A stretch of DNA of 64,000 nt, from the NCBI RefSeq assembly GCF_028473745.1, contig NZ_CP101137.1, positions 1,240,001 to 1,304,000 of the forward strand, given 5' to 3'. The stretch is from Streptomyces sp. M92. Its GTDB lineage: Bacteria > Actinomycetota > Actinomycetes > Streptomycetales > Streptomycetaceae. A program made the position numbers and the translations under genes. Position 1 is the stretch's first letter. Each line of letters opens with the position of its first letter. The notes under the pieces were generated by a model. That model was given only the letters and a program-made list of their open reading frames with translations, did no database searches and had not been told where the DNA came from. Shown piece after piece: positions 1-9,447 of this stretch.

Positions 1-1779
1 CCACTCCTGCACCTTGGCGATGCGCTGGCGCAGCTGCCCGGCGGTGGCCTCGGCGCTGGCCGGGCCGCCGCACACGCGGCGCAGCTCGGTGTGGATCACG
101 CCGTGCGGCTTGCCGCTCTGGTGGACGTAGGCGCCGACCATGGTGTTGAGCTGCTTGCGCAGCTCCATCAGCTCCTTGTGGGAGACCACCGGCCGCCGTT
201 CGGCGGGCAGTTCGAGCAGGTCGGCCTCGTCGTCGGGCTTCTTGCGGCTGTGCGCGATCTGCCGGGCCTGCCGCTTCTGGAGCAGCAGCTGCACCTGGTC
301 GGGCTCCAGCAGCCCCGGAATGCCGAGGTAGTCCTGCTCCTCCTCGCTGCCCGGGTGGGCCTGCATGCCGAACTCGGCGCCGTTGTACATGACCCGGTCG
401 AAGGTGGCCTCGGACTCCAGCGCCTCGAAGGAGAACTGCTCCTGCTCGCCGGTGTCCTCGTCCTGCTCCCGGTTCGCCTCGTCCATCTCCTTCTCGGACT
501 CGGCGTAGGGGTCCTCCTCGCCTTCCTTCTTGGGCCGGTCGAGGACGTGGTCGCGCTCGCGCTCCATCTCGTTGGCGAAGGTGAGCAGGTCGGGCACGGT
601 CGGCAGGAAGACGGAGGCGGTCTCGCCGCGCCGCCGGGACCGTACGAAGCGGCCGACGGCCTGGGCGAAGAACAGGGGCGTGGAGATGGTGGTCGCGTAG
701 ACGCCGACCGCGAGGCGCGGCACGTCGACGCCCTCGGACACCATGCGGACGGCGACCATCCAGCGGTCGGTGCTCTGGCTGAACGTGTCGATGTTCTTCG
801 AGGCGCCCACGTCGTCGGAGAGGACGACGGTGGCCTTGCTGCCGGTGATCTCGCGGATCAGCTTGGCGTAGGCGCGGGCGGAGTCCTGGTCGGCGGCGAT
901 GACGAGGGCACCCGCGTCCGGGATGGCCTTCCGGACCTCGGTCAGCCGCTGGTCGGCGGCGCGCAGCACGGCCGGCATCCACTCGCCGCGCGGGTCGAGC
1001 GCGGTGCGCCAGGCCTGGCTGACGGCGTCCTTGGTCATGGGCTCGCCGAGCCGGGCGGCGATCTCGTCGCCGGCCTTGGTGCGCCAGCGCATGTTGCCGC
1101 TGTAGCTCATGAAGATCACGGGGCGGACGACGCCGTCGGCGAGCGCGGAGCCGTAACCGTAGGTGTAGTCGGCGGCGGAGCGGCGGATGCCGTCGTTGCC
1201 CTCCTCGTACGCGACGAAGGGGATGGGGTTGGTGTCCGAGCGGAAGGGCGTGCCGGTGAGCGCGAGGCGCCGGGTGGCCGGTTCGAAGGCCTCCAGGCAG
1301 GCCTCGCCCCAGGACTTGGAGTCACCGGCGTGGTGGATCTCGTCCAGGATCACGAGGGTCTTGCGCTGCTCGGAGCGGTTGCGGTGCAGCATCGGGCGCA
1401 CGCCGACGCCGGCGTAGGTGATGGCGATGCCGTGGTACTCGCGGCTGAGCGGGCCCGCGCTGTACTCCGGGTCGAGCTTGATCCCTATGCGGGCCGCGGC
1501 TTCCGCCCACTGCTTCTTCAGGTGCTCGGTGGGCGCGACGACGGTGACCTGCTGCACGACGTGGTGGTGCAGCAGCCAGGACGCCAGCGTCAGCGCGAAG
1601 GTCGTCTTGCCGGCGCCGGGGGTGGCGACCGCGAGGAAGTCCCGGGGCTGCTCCTGGAGGTACTTCTCCATCGCCCCCTGCTGCCAGGCCCGCAGCTTGC
1701 TGGCGGTGCCCCACGGGGCACGGCCGGGGAAGGCCGGGGAGAGGTGGTGCGAGGTGCTGGAGCTGGCGGTGGTAGTCAC
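1..1779 (-). CDS. DEAD/DEAH-box helicase, C-terminally truncated by the window edge
   Basis: This is an ATP-dependent nucleic-acid helicase of the restriction-enzyme/DNA-repair type. The minus strand is open from a GTG at 1779 (beginning VTTTASSSTS, with GGAG just upstream) to base 1, giving 593 codons without a stop. Visible motifs are Walker A ATPGAGKTTFAL, the DEIHH box (motif II), LTGTPF (motif III) and QAVGRFVRS (motif VI). An acidic, Glu/Asp-rich stretch follows the helicase core and a basic region precedes the edge. The C-terminus lies outside the window. The long plus-strand reading frame opposite it is a high-GC shadow. The precise substrate cannot be told from sequence; a role in repair or processing of DNA is a family-level inference. 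Confidence 0.85.
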   Translation of the reverse strand, partial: MTTTASSSTSHHLSPAFPGRAPWGTASKLRAWQQGAMEKYLQEQPRDFLAVATPGAGKTTFALTLASWLLHHHVVQQVTVVAPTEHLKKQWAEAAARIGIKLDPEYSAGPLSREYHGIAITYAGVGVRPMLHRNRSEQRKTLVILDEIHHAGDSKSWGEACLEAFEPATRRLALTGTPFRSDTNPIPFVAYEEGNDGIRRSAADYTYGYGSALADGVVRPVIFMSYSGNMRWRTKAGDEIAARLGEPMTKDAVSQAWRTALDPRGEWMPAVLRAADQRLTEVRKAIPDAGALVIAADQDSARAYAKLIREITGSKATVVLSDDVGASKNIDTFSQSTDRWMVAVRMVSEGVDVPRLAVGVYATTISTPLFFAQAVGRFVRSRRRGETASVFLPTVPDLLTFANEMERERDHVLDRPKKEGEEDPYAESEKEMDEANREQDEDTGEQEQFSFEALESEATFDRVMYNGAEFGMQAHPGSEEEQDYLGIPGLLEPDQVQLLLQKRQARQIAHSRKKPDDEADLLELPAERRPVVSHKELMELRKQLNTMVGAYVHQSGKPHGVIHTELRRVCGGPASAEATAGQLRQRIAKVQEW

Positions 1780-1923
1780 GGTCTCCGAAGGGGGTAGAAC
1801 GGCTCGGCCACGTATGACAACCGGGCCACCCTACCGGCGCCCCGGGGCGAGCGGCGTCCGCGGCGGGGCGGGTCACCCCCGGGTGGGACGGACGTCACAG
1901 CCGCCCCGCACGCCGCACGGCAC

Positions 1924-3405
1924 TCACTTCTCCCGCACCCGCGTCGCAACCCAGGCCCCCACCAGCGCCACCGCCGCCATGGGCAGGAAGACCGCCGCGA
2001 AGGCGGCCGGGTGGGAGCCGGTGGCCTCGGTGGCCGCGTGGCTGACGGTGCCGCCGCCGAGGGCGGCGAAGGCCGCTCCGCCGACCGACAGCAGGACGAC
2101 GTTGGAGAGGCCGTCGGAGATCTGGAGCGCGGCGGAGTTGCTGCCGGCCTCCTCGGGGGCGGAGAGCTTGAGCAGGAGGACGCTGGTGGAGGAGATCACC
2201 AGACCCATGCCGAAGCAGCCGAAGCCCCAGGCGACGGCCACCGTCCAGGCGGGTACGGCGTCGATCAGCACGCTGGGCGCGGTCGCGATGGCCGCCGCCA
2301 CCAGGGTCATGCCGAGGGTCATCAGGCGTTCGCGGTGGGGTTCGAGGCGGGGGCGGGACTGGAGCCAGGAGCCCGCGGCCCAGGTCGCGCCGCCCGCGGC
2401 GAGGGAGAGCCCGGCGAGGGTGGGGCTGAGGCCGCGCTGGGTGACCAGCATCAGCGGGACGAAGGACTCGGCGGCGATGAAGGACCCGGCGGCGACGCCG
2501 CGCAGCAGGACGACGGAGGGCAGGCCGCGTACCGCCCGGTAGGTGCCGCGCGGCAGGAGTCCGAGGACGGCCGGGACGAGCAGCGCCACGCCCACCGCGC
2601 CGGGCAGCAGGGAAAGCGCGCGCAGGTCCTGGGCGGCGTACTGGAGCAGACCCGCGCCCAGCGAGATGGCGAGGGCGAGCCGGATCCTGCGGCGGTCGAA
2701 GGAGCCCGGGGAGTCGGAGGAGTCGGGGGAGCCCTGGGAGCCCGCGCCGCCGCCCACCGGGCCGGAGGCTCGGCTGCGTATCTGCGGCAGCGCGAGGGCC
2801 AGCGGGAGCACGACCAGCACCGGGATGCCGACGAACACCCAGCGCCAGCCCAGGTGCTCGGTGACCGCGCCGGACGCGAGCGGGCCGACGATCGACGGGA
2901 CGACCCAGCCCGCCGCGAACGCCGCCATGATCGCGGGCCGCAGCCGCTCCGGGTAGGCCCGCCCCACGACCACGTACAGGGCGACGATCACCAGCCCGCC
3001 GCCGAGCCCCTGCACGGCCCGCCCGAGGATGAACAGCCACATCGCCCCGGCCGTGCCGGACAGCACCAGCCCCACCGCGAAGGCCGCGATCCCGCTCGTC
3101 AGCGGCGCCAGCGGCCCCCGCCGGTCCGACCACTGGCCCGAGAGCACCATCCCGAAGAGGCTGGTCGTGAAGTACCCCGAGAACGCGAAGGCGTACAGCG
3201 ACACCCCGTCCAGTTCCCGCGCCGCCACCGGCATCGCCGTCCCCACCGCGGTCGCCTCGAAGGCGATCAGCACGATGACGGAGACGATGCCGATGCTCAG
3301 GGCACGGTAGGTGCGGCTCAGCACGGTCTCGGCGGGCGGCGTGGGGCCGACGGGGGCCGGGTCGGGGACGGCGACATCGGTGTCGCGGGGCTCAGGGACG
3401 GTCAT
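1924..3405 (-). CDS. MFS transporter (multidrug exporter-like)
   Basis: A 493-residue integral membrane protein of the major facilitator superfamily, probably a proton-driven drug or metabolite exporter. It starts at the ATG at 3405 (MTVPEPRDTD), after which a hydrophilic Pro-rich leader precedes the first hydrophobic segment. A motif-A-like loop GQWSDRRGPL lies between the second and third membrane segments and LGRAVQGLGGG follows, both typical of DHA-type exporters. A Gly/Ser-rich linker (roughly residues 215-240) sits between the two halves. Many hydrophobic segments follow to the end. The reading frame stays open upstream to 4122, but that part is basic and low complexity and overlaps the next gene, so it is not coding. 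The substrate is unknown. Confidence 0.88.
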   Translation of the reverse strand: MTVPEPRDTDVAVPDPAPVGPTPPAETVLSRTYRALSIGIVSVIVLIAFEATAVGTAMPVAARELDGVSLYAFAFSGYFTTSLFGMVLSGQWSDRRGPLAPLTSGIAAFAVGLVLSGTAGAMWLFILGRAVQGLGGGLVIVALYVVVGRAYPERLRPAIMAAFAAGWVVPSIVGPLASGAVTEHLGWRWVFVGIPVLVVLPLALALPQIRSRASGPVGGGAGSQGSPDSSDSPGSFDRRRIRLALAISLGAGLLQYAAQDLRALSLLPGAVGVALLVPAVLGLLPRGTYRAVRGLPSVVLLRGVAAGSFIAAESFVPLMLVTQRGLSPTLAGLSLAAGGATWAAGSWLQSRPRLEPHRERLMTLGMTLVAAAIATAPSVLIDAVPAWTVAVAWGFGCFGMGLVISSTSVLLLKLSAPEEAGSNSAALQISDGLSNVVLLSVGGAAFAALGGGTVSHAATEATGSHPAAFAAVFLPMAAVALVGAWVATRVREK

Positions 3406-3491
3406 GGTCGCCAGAGTAAGGGCCGAAGTGCGCTTTGACCCCTGTCGGGAGGCGGCACGGGACCGGGACCTTGGTCGTACGACCGCCGTCG

Positions 3492-4031
3492 TTACGCCTC
3501 CACCGCGCCCGCGCGGCGCAGCAGCCACAGCGTGAAGACGAGTGTCGAGAGGTCCGGGGTGAGCGGGCGCAGGCTCGTGTCGGACGGGTGCCAGGTCAGG
3601 ACCGTGCCGGTCGGGCCGTCCACCACCACGTCGCTGCCGTCGGGCAGCCCGCCGAGCCGGACCAGCTGGGCGGCCGCCTCGCCCGGGGTCCCGTCGCCGT
3701 AGTGCTCCGCCAGGGTCGGCAGCGGTATCCCGTCGTCGTCCGCCGCGAGCGGGAACGCGTTCTCCGGCAGGCCCGTCTCGCTCAGGAAGCGGCGGGTGGG
3801 CTCGTGGGTGAGGGCCGGCGGGAAGTCGATGTCCTCGTACCGGGCCACGCGGTCCCGGCCGAACTCGCCGGTCAGCACGCGGTAGGACAGGTCCAGGGCG
3901 AGACCGGAGACCGTACGGCGGCCCGCGGACACCAGCAGGCAGCCGATCACCGCCGCCGACGTCCAGAACAGCGGCACGCGCGCGGGCGTCCGCGTCGTCG
4001 TGTCCGCCGTGTCCGTGGTGACCTCGTGCAT
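3492..4031 (-). CDS. SUKH-4-like protein
   Basis: A 179-residue soluble protein starting at ATG 4031 behind a good Shine-Dalgarno (GGGGGAGAAG). The spacing of residues resembles SUKH-4 (SMI1/KNR4-related) proteins: an FLSETGLP segment near residue 85, then a central acidic region, an ALAEHYGDG-like segment (here TLAEHYGDG), and a C-terminal strand rich in hydrophobic residues (STLVFTLWLLRRAG). SUKH proteins often act as immunity proteins against toxins, but no toxin gene is adjacent here and many Streptomyces carry solitary copies. The assignment is from pattern memory only, and the function is open. Confidence 0.5.
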   Translation of the reverse strand: MHEVTTDTADTTTRTPARVPLFWTSAAVIGCLLVSAGRRTVSGLALDLSYRVLTGEFGRDRVARYEDIDFPPALTHEPTRRFLSETGLPENAFPLAADDDGIPLPTLAEHYGDGTPGEAAAQLVRLGGLPDGSDVVVDGPTGTVLTWHPSDTSLRPLTPDLSTLVFTLWLLRRAGAVEA

Positions 4032-4202
4032 CTTCTCCCCCGGGTGTGCGTGAGCGCGCTCCGTGCGGTGGGAGCCTCAGCCGTCCCCCACCGCTTCGCA
4101 GCCTAGGGGGCACCACTGACAACGGCCCGGCACACCGGTCGCGCCCGTCTCCCGTACAGACGCGCCCCGCGCCGCGCGCGTTGCCTCACGCGTGCGGGCG
4201 GC

Positions 4203-6521
4203 TCAGTTTCCCGTCACCACCGCGGCCTGCGGCCGGATCGGGAGGCGGTTGACCGGGCGGCCCGTGGCCGCGCGCACCGCGGAGGCGACGGCGGCCGGGG
4301 AGGCGACCACGGGTACCGCGCTGACGGCCTTCGCGCCGAAGGGGGCGACCACGTCACGCTCCTCGACGAGCTTCACGATCCGGATGTCGGGGGCGTCGAG
4401 CGCCGTCGGGAGGGCGTAGCCGGTGAGGTCGGGGTGGCGGATCAGGCCGCGGGGCGTGCGGAGGTTCTCGGTGAGCGCGATGCCGACGCCCTGGGTGACG
4501 CCCGCCTCGATCCGGGCGCTGAGCTGGGCCGGGTTCAGGACCCGGCCGACGTCCTGGGCGACGGCCAGTTCCACGACGCGCACCGAGCCGATCTCGATGT
4601 CGACGTCGACCACCGCGCGGATCGCGCAGAAGGCCATGCCGACGAAGGCGTCGCCCTGGCCGGTCTCGTCCAGGGGTTCGGTCGGGTGCGGGCGGCACTG
4701 GGCGGTGGCCCACAGCTCCTTGCCCTCCAGCGTCTCGGCGACGGTGGTCGACAGCACGCCGTCGTACGAGGTGATCTTGCCGTCGGCGATCTGGAGCAGT
4801 TCGGTGGACATGCCGAACTGGTGGGCCAGGGGCTGGAGGAGCTGGGTGCGGACCATCTTGGCCGCCCGTTCCACCGCGCCGCCCGACACCCAGGTGTGGC
4901 GGCCGCGGCAGCCGGCGCCGGCCGGGGGCTGGTCGGTGTCCACGGGCGCCACGCGCACCTCGTCGACGCCGAGGGTCTCCTGCACGATCTGCCGGGCGAG
5001 CGTGGTGAAGCCCTGACCGGTCTCGACGGCCGCGCACAGCACCGTCGCCACGCCGTCCTGGACCTTCACGGTGGCCGTGGAGACCTCGTCGGCGCCCTCC
5101 GCGCCGAGCATGTGCACCATGCCGATGCCGTAGCCGACGCCCCGGCGCACAGCGCCCGGTTCGCCGGCGCCCTCGGGGCCGCCGGGCAGCAGCCACTCGT
5201 CCTCGGGCGTGTCCTTGGGGAGGGCGGGGAGCGGGAAGTCGCGCACCGCCTGGAGGAGTTCGGCGACGGGTGCCGGGCAGGTGACCGTCTGGCCGGTGGG
5301 GAGGACGTCGCCGGTGGCCAGGACGTTGCGCAGCCGCACCTCGGCCGGGTCCAGACCGAGCTTCTTGGCGATCTTGTCCATCTGCGCCTCGTAGGCGGCG
5401 CACACCTGCATGGCGCCCTCGCCGCGCACGTGGCCGGAGGGCGGGTTGTTGGTGCGTACCGCCCAGCCCTCGATGAAGGCGTTGGGGACGACGTACGGGC
5501 CGCAGGCGAAGGCCACCGCGGCGGCCAGGGCGTCCGAGGAGGTGTCGGCGTAGGCGCCCGCGTCGAGCAGGATCTGGGCCTCGACCTTGACGACCCGGCC
5601 CTCGGCGTCCGCGTGGTGGCGGTAGCGCAGGAGGGTGGGGTGGCGGTGGACGTGGCCGAGGAAGGACTCCTCGCGCGTGGCGGTCAGTTTCACCGGGCAG
5701 CCGGTCTTCAGCGCCAGCAGGCCGAGCGGCAGCTGGAAGCCCTGGTCCTCGCGGTCGGCGGTGGCGCCGGGCACCCCGGTGACGACGACCTTCACCTGCT
5801 CGGGTGACAGGCCGTAGCAGTCGGCGGCCGTGTCGCGGTCGCCGTGCGGGTCGGTGGAGGCCAGGTACAGCTCCACCCCGCCGTCGGGACGCGGTACGGC
5901 CAGGCCCGCCTCGGCCCCTATGGGCGCCGGGTCCTGACGGCCGATGCGGTACAGGCCCTCGACGACGACCTCGCCGGCCGCCTCCGGGTCGCCGTGCCGC
6001 AGCGGGATGTGCCGGATCAGGTTGCCGTCGGGGTGCAGGGGCTCGGCCTCGAAGGCCTGCTCCGGGTCGGTGACCGGGTCGAGCACCTCGTACTCGACGA
6101 TGACGGCGGCGGCGGCCATCCGCGCGGTGTCCGGGTGGTCGGCGGCGACGGCGGCGATGGGCTCGCCGTGGTGGCGTACGACCTCGGCGGCGAACACCGG
6201 CCGGTCGGCCCGGGAACCGCGTCCGTGCAGCGGGGCACCGGGCACGTCCTCGTGCGTGACGACCGCCCGTACGCCGGGCATGTCGCGCGCGTGGGTGGTG
6301 TCGATGGACACGATGCGCGCGTGCGCGTGCGGGGAGCGCAGTACGGCCGCCCACAGCAGGCCCTCAGCCCACAGGTCGGCGGCGTACGGGAAGGTGCCCT
6401 CTGTCTTGGCGCGGGCGTCGGCGGGCGGCAGGGAGGCGCCGATGCCGTGCGGGATCGGCTCGGGGGCGGGGGCGGTCTCCGTGGTTCCCTCGGCCTCCGC
6501 AGTCGCGGTGTCGTTGCTCAC
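4203..6521 (-). CDS. Molybdenum hydroxylase large (molybdopterin-binding) subunit, xanthine dehydrogenase family
   Basis: This 772-residue protein is the molybdenum-cofactor subunit of a xanthine dehydrogenase/aldehyde oxidase/CO dehydrogenase-type enzyme. The aldehyde oxidase a/b hammerhead domain spans about residues 20-140 (HGIGASLPPADARAKTEG start) and is followed by the two large molybdopterin-binding domains. It overlaps the 2Fe-2S subunit by ATGA (6518-6521), so the two are translationally coupled. The segment that normally carries the catalytic Glu (KxVGEPP in xanthine oxidases) reads AKAVSAVPVV near residue 735, with Ala where Glu is expected; see findings. The substrate (purine, aldehyde or other heterocycle) cannot be deduced. 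Confidence 0.9.
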   Translation of the reverse strand: MSNDTATAEAEGTTETAPAPEPIPHGIGASLPPADARAKTEGTFPYAADLWAEGLLWAAVLRSPHAHARIVSIDTTHARDMPGVRAVVTHEDVPGAPLHGRGSRADRPVFAAEVVRHHGEPIAAVAADHPDTARMAAAAVIVEYEVLDPVTDPEQAFEAEPLHPDGNLIRHIPLRHGDPEAAGEVVVEGLYRIGRQDPAPIGAEAGLAVPRPDGGVELYLASTDPHGDRDTAADCYGLSPEQVKVVVTGVPGATADREDQGFQLPLGLLALKTGCPVKLTATREESFLGHVHRHPTLLRYRHHADAEGRVVKVEAQILLDAGAYADTSSDALAAAVAFACGPYVVPNAFIEGWAVRTNNPPSGHVRGEGAMQVCAAYEAQMDKIAKKLGLDPAEVRLRNVLATGDVLPTGQTVTCPAPVAELLQAVRDFPLPALPKDTPEDEWLLPGGPEGAGEPGAVRRGVGYGIGMVHMLGAEGADEVSTATVKVQDGVATVLCAAVETGQGFTTLARQIVQETLGVDEVRVAPVDTDQPPAGAGCRGRHTWVSGGAVERAAKMVRTQLLQPLAHQFGMSTELLQIADGKITSYDGVLSTTVAETLEGKELWATAQCRPHPTEPLDETGQGDAFVGMAFCAIRAVVDVDIEIGSVRVVELAVAQDVGRVLNPAQLSARIEAGVTQGVGIALTENLRTPRGLIRHPDLTGYALPTALDAPDIRIVKLVEERDVVAPFGAKAVSAVPVVASPAAVASAVRAATGRPVNRLPIRPQAAVVTGN

Positions 6522-8557
6522 GCGTGGCCTCCGTCCTGGCCGTGGGGCTGGTCACCGTAGGGCTGGTCGTGCGGTTCGAAGGCCGTCGGGCTGACGCCGC
6601 CCGCGCCCGGCCCCGCCTGGTGCGGGATGTGTGGCTCCTCGGCGTCCGCCTCGGGCGCCTCGGCGGCGTGCGCCTCGCGTTCGGCGACGACCTCCTTGAC
6701 CGCCTCCAGGACACCCCGGTAGCCGGAGCAGCGGCACAGGTTGCCGCAGAGCGCCTGCCGGGCTTCCAGTTCGGTCGGCGCCGGGTTGCCCTCCAGGAGG
6801 TTGTGCACGGTCATCGCCATGCCGGGCACGCAGAAGCCGCACTGCACGGCGCCGCGGCGGGCGAGCGCCCGCTGCACGTCGGAGGGCCGGCCGTCGGCGG
6901 CCAGGCCCTCGACCGTGCGCACCTCGCTGCCGGCCGAGGTCACGGCCGGTACCAGGCAGGAGGCGACCAGCCGTCCGTCGACCTGCACGTTGCAGGCGCC
7001 GCACTCGCCCTGCGAGCAGCCGTCCTTGGCGCCCGCGAGGCCGAGCCGCTCGCGCAGCACGTACAGCAGCGACTCGCCGATCCAGGCGTCGGTGACGGGC
7101 CGGTCGGTGCCGTTGACGCGCAGGACGTAGGAGGCGAGGGGGTGTTCCTCGTTCGGGCCGGAGGGGCCGGAAGGGCCCTGCTGACCGCCGGGGCCCGGCT
7201 CGGCCGGGTCCGTCGCGTCGGCCTCAGTGGCCGGGGCGGTCGGGTCGGCGTCCTCGTCGGTCGGGTGGGGCCGGTCGTCGTCGCCGGGGTGCGCCTCGGG
7301 TGCCGCGTCGGGCACGGCCGCGTGACCCGGCGGACGGACGTCGGCGGATTCCCGCGGGAGCTGCGGTGCCTCGGCTTCCGGCGCCCGCACGGCTTGGGGT
7401 GCCCGAGCGGGATCCGCCTCACGCCCTGCTTCCGCACCGTCCCCGGGGTGGAGGTCCCGCTCCGGCCCGGAGACCGGGGGCCGCTCCCCCTCGGGGGCTT
7501 CGGGCGCGGGGGCCGTCGCGGGCGCCTCAGCGGGCTCCGGCACCGGTTCCGGGCCGGGACCGTCGGCAGTGCGCGCCGGGCCCTCTGCGGGGCCCTCAGC
7601 GGCCTCACCGGCCCCCTGAGGATCGTCGGACCGCTGGTACTCGCCGTGCTCCTGGTACTCGCCGTGCTCCTGCTCCCGGAGTCCGTCGTGCTCCTGGAAG
7701 CCGTCGTGCTCCTGGGGGTCGGGGCCCCGGAAGTCGTGCGCCCGGTACTCGCCGGTCGACGCCGTGTCGTCCACGGTCCCGGGAGCCGCGGGCGGGGCCG
7801 CCTCGGCCGCCCGCTCCCCGGTGCCCGGCGCGGGCGTGACCGCGCGGTCGCCCCACGGCTGTCCGGGCGACTGGGTCGCCCAGGGCGCGGGAGCCCCGCC
7901 GGGCAGGGTGGCCGGTGCGGTGCCGCCCCACTGCTCGGCCAGGGACGACTGGGTGAACTCGCCCGACTCGTCCGGAAGGTCGCCGCCGGCGACGGGAATG
8001 GACCACTGGCCGGTCACGTCCTGGCCGGGCGCCGTACCGGACGTACCGGACTCGGGCGCCGCGCCCTCCGCCGTCCCGGCTCCGGTGCCGGCCGCGGCCT
8101 CCGAGAAGTCCCACTGGCCGGTGGTCTGGGGCCGGTAGGCGAACCGGTCGCCCTGCCCGGCACCGTCGTCGTACGGTGCCGCCCCGCCGTAGGGGGCCTG
8201 CTGCGCGTACTCGCCGTACGGCTGCCCGTGCGGGTCCGCGGGCTCCTGACCGGTGCCCGGGGCGTGCCACTGGGTGCCGTCCACGGGCGCGGCCGGCATC
8301 GCCCAGGTACCGGTGGCCGCCGGGTCGGTGCCGGCGGTGGTGGCGGGCGCCACCGTGATCTGCGGCGGCACGTAGCCGTGGCCGGGAGCGGCGAGCGGGC
8401 TGTCGGCGGAGGCCAGGAGCGCGTCCACACCGCCCTCGGGGAGCTTCACGAAGGCGGTGGCGCCGTCGTCGTAGTCGCCCTGGGGCAGCGGGTTCCAGCG
8501 GCCCCCGCTCGGGGGCGTGCCCCCTCCGTGCTGATCGCCGTGCTGGTCGTCGGTCAC
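6518..8557 (-). CDS. 2Fe-2S subunit of molybdenum hydroxylase with a long disordered N-terminal extension
   Basis: A 679-residue protein carrying electrons from the molybdenum site to FAD. The enzyme part is the last ~200 residues: a plant-type ferredoxin domain (CSQGECGACNVQVDG) and the [2Fe-2S]-binding helical domain (CGFCVPGMAM and CGNLCRCSGYRG), both cysteine sets complete. Ahead of it lie about 450 residues rich in Pro, Glu, Gly and Ala with short repeats (TGTW, TGQW motifs; EHGEYQ repeats). The chosen start is the GTG at 8557, which overlaps the stop of the FAD subunit gene (GTGA, 8554-8557). Usual length for such subunits is 160-200 residues, so the extension is the odd feature. It looks intrinsically disordered. 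Confidence 0.88.
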   Translation of the reverse strand: MTDDQHGDQHGGGTPPSGGRWNPLPQGDYDDGATAFVKLPEGGVDALLASADSPLAAPGHGYVPPQITVAPATTAGTDPAATGTWAMPAAPVDGTQWHAPGTGQEPADPHGQPYGEYAQQAPYGGAAPYDDGAGQGDRFAYRPQTTGQWDFSEAAAGTGAGTAEGAAPESGTSGTAPGQDVTGQWSIPVAGGDLPDESGEFTQSSLAEQWGGTAPATLPGGAPAPWATQSPGQPWGDRAVTPAPGTGERAAEAAPPAAPGTVDDTASTGEYRAHDFRGPDPQEHDGFQEHDGLREQEHGEYQEHGEYQRSDDPQGAGEAAEGPAEGPARTADGPGPEPVPEPAEAPATAPAPEAPEGERPPVSGPERDLHPGDGAEAGREADPARAPQAVRAPEAEAPQLPRESADVRPPGHAAVPDAAPEAHPGDDDRPHPTDEDADPTAPATEADATDPAEPGPGGQQGPSGPSGPNEEHPLASYVLRVNGTDRPVTDAWIGESLLYVLRERLGLAGAKDGCSQGECGACNVQVDGRLVASCLVPAVTSAGSEVRTVEGLAADGRPSDVQRALARRGAVQCGFCVPGMAMTVHNLLEGNPAPTELEARQALCGNLCRCSGYRGVLEAVKEVVAEREAHAAEAPEADAEEPHIPHQAGPGAGGVSPTAFEPHDQPYGDQPHGQDGGHA

Positions 8558-9447
8558 GACAGCGCCCTCCCCAGTGCTCGTCGGGCCAGCGCGGCGACGG
8601 TGCGCCGCAGGTGCAGTACGGCGGGCGGCAGCTGCGGCAGGGAGCCGTCCTCCGCCGGGGCCGCGTCGGGGATGCAGGCGGCGGCGACGTACTCGCCGAA
8701 GGCGTGCAGCGCCTCCGGGACGATCGCGCGGCCGTTGTCCCAGTCGATGAGCGAGGCCACCCACTCCTCGGCCTCCAGGGGCCGCAGCGGCATCGGCGCG
8801 ATGGCGCCGACGGCGCACCGCACCCCGCGCCGGGCGGGGTCGAGGACCAGCGCGACGGAGGCCGCCGCGCGGCCCGGGCCGGTGCGGCCGGTCGCCTTCA
8901 GGAAGACCTGCGGGGCGTGCAGCAGCGGCACGCGCACGTAGCCGATGAGCTCGCCCGCGCGGAGCATCTCCATGCCGGCCAGCAGGTGGGAGACCGGCAT
9001 CTCCCGGCGGGCGCCGTCCGCGCCCGCGATGATCAGCGTCGCCTCCAGGGCGGCCAGCACCGGCAGCGCGTCCCCGGTGGGGGCGGCGGAGGCGATGTTG
9101 CCGCCGAGGGTGCCGGCGTTGCGGATCTGCGGCGGTCCGGCGGCGCGCGCGGCGGCCGCGAGCGCCGGGATGAGCGCGGCGAAGTCGGGGCGGCCCATGC
9201 GGGCGTGCGTGAGCCCCGTGCCGAGCAGGGCGTGTCCGTCCTGGTACTGCCAGCCGCGGATCTCGCTGATCCGGCCGAGACCCACCAGCGCGGCGGGCCT
9301 GAGCTGGCCGGAGTTGACGGCGGTCATCAGGTCGGTGCCGCCCGCGACCGGCACGGCGGCGGGCATGGCGGCCAGTGCCGCCACGGCCTCGTCCAGTGTT
9401 GTGGGCAGCGTGACGGCCTGCGCCGCCTGCGGTGCGTGCGTGGTCAA
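8554..9447 (-). CDS. FAD-binding subunit of molybdenum hydroxylase
   Basis: About 297 residues, the medium (FAD) subunit of the three-part molybdenum hydroxylase. The FAD-binding PCMH motifs are clear: VPVAGGTDLMTAV near the start and NAGTLGGNIASAAPTGD in the middle, followed by the CO dehydrogenase flavoprotein C-terminal domain. I favour the TTG at 9447 (LTTHAPQAAQ), which has a GGAAGGGG ribosome-binding sequence upstream. A GTG at 9474 in the same frame is the alternative and adds nine residues. The gene is first in the operon FAD, 2Fe-2S, Mo subunit, each overlapping the next by four bases. Confidence 0.88.
   Translation of the reverse strand: MTTHAPQAAQAVTLPTTLDEAVAALAAMPAAVPVAGGTDLMTAVNSGQLRPAALVGLGRISEIRGWQYQDGHALLGTGLTHARMGRPDFAALIPALAAAARAAGPPQIRNAGTLGGNIASAAPTGDALPVLAALEATLIIAGADGARREMPVSHLLAGMEMLRAGELIGYVRVPLLHAPQVFLKATGRTGPGRAAASVALVLDPARRGVRCAVGAIAPMPLRPLEAEEWVASLIDWDNGRAIVPEALHAFGEYVAAACIPDAAPAEDGSLPQLPPAVLHLRRTVAALARRALGRALS

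Noticed and set aside
91..1797. Long plus-strand open frame (568 codons)
   Set aside because: It is antisense to a clear helicase with Walker A, DEIHH and QAVGR motifs; its own product is low complexity.
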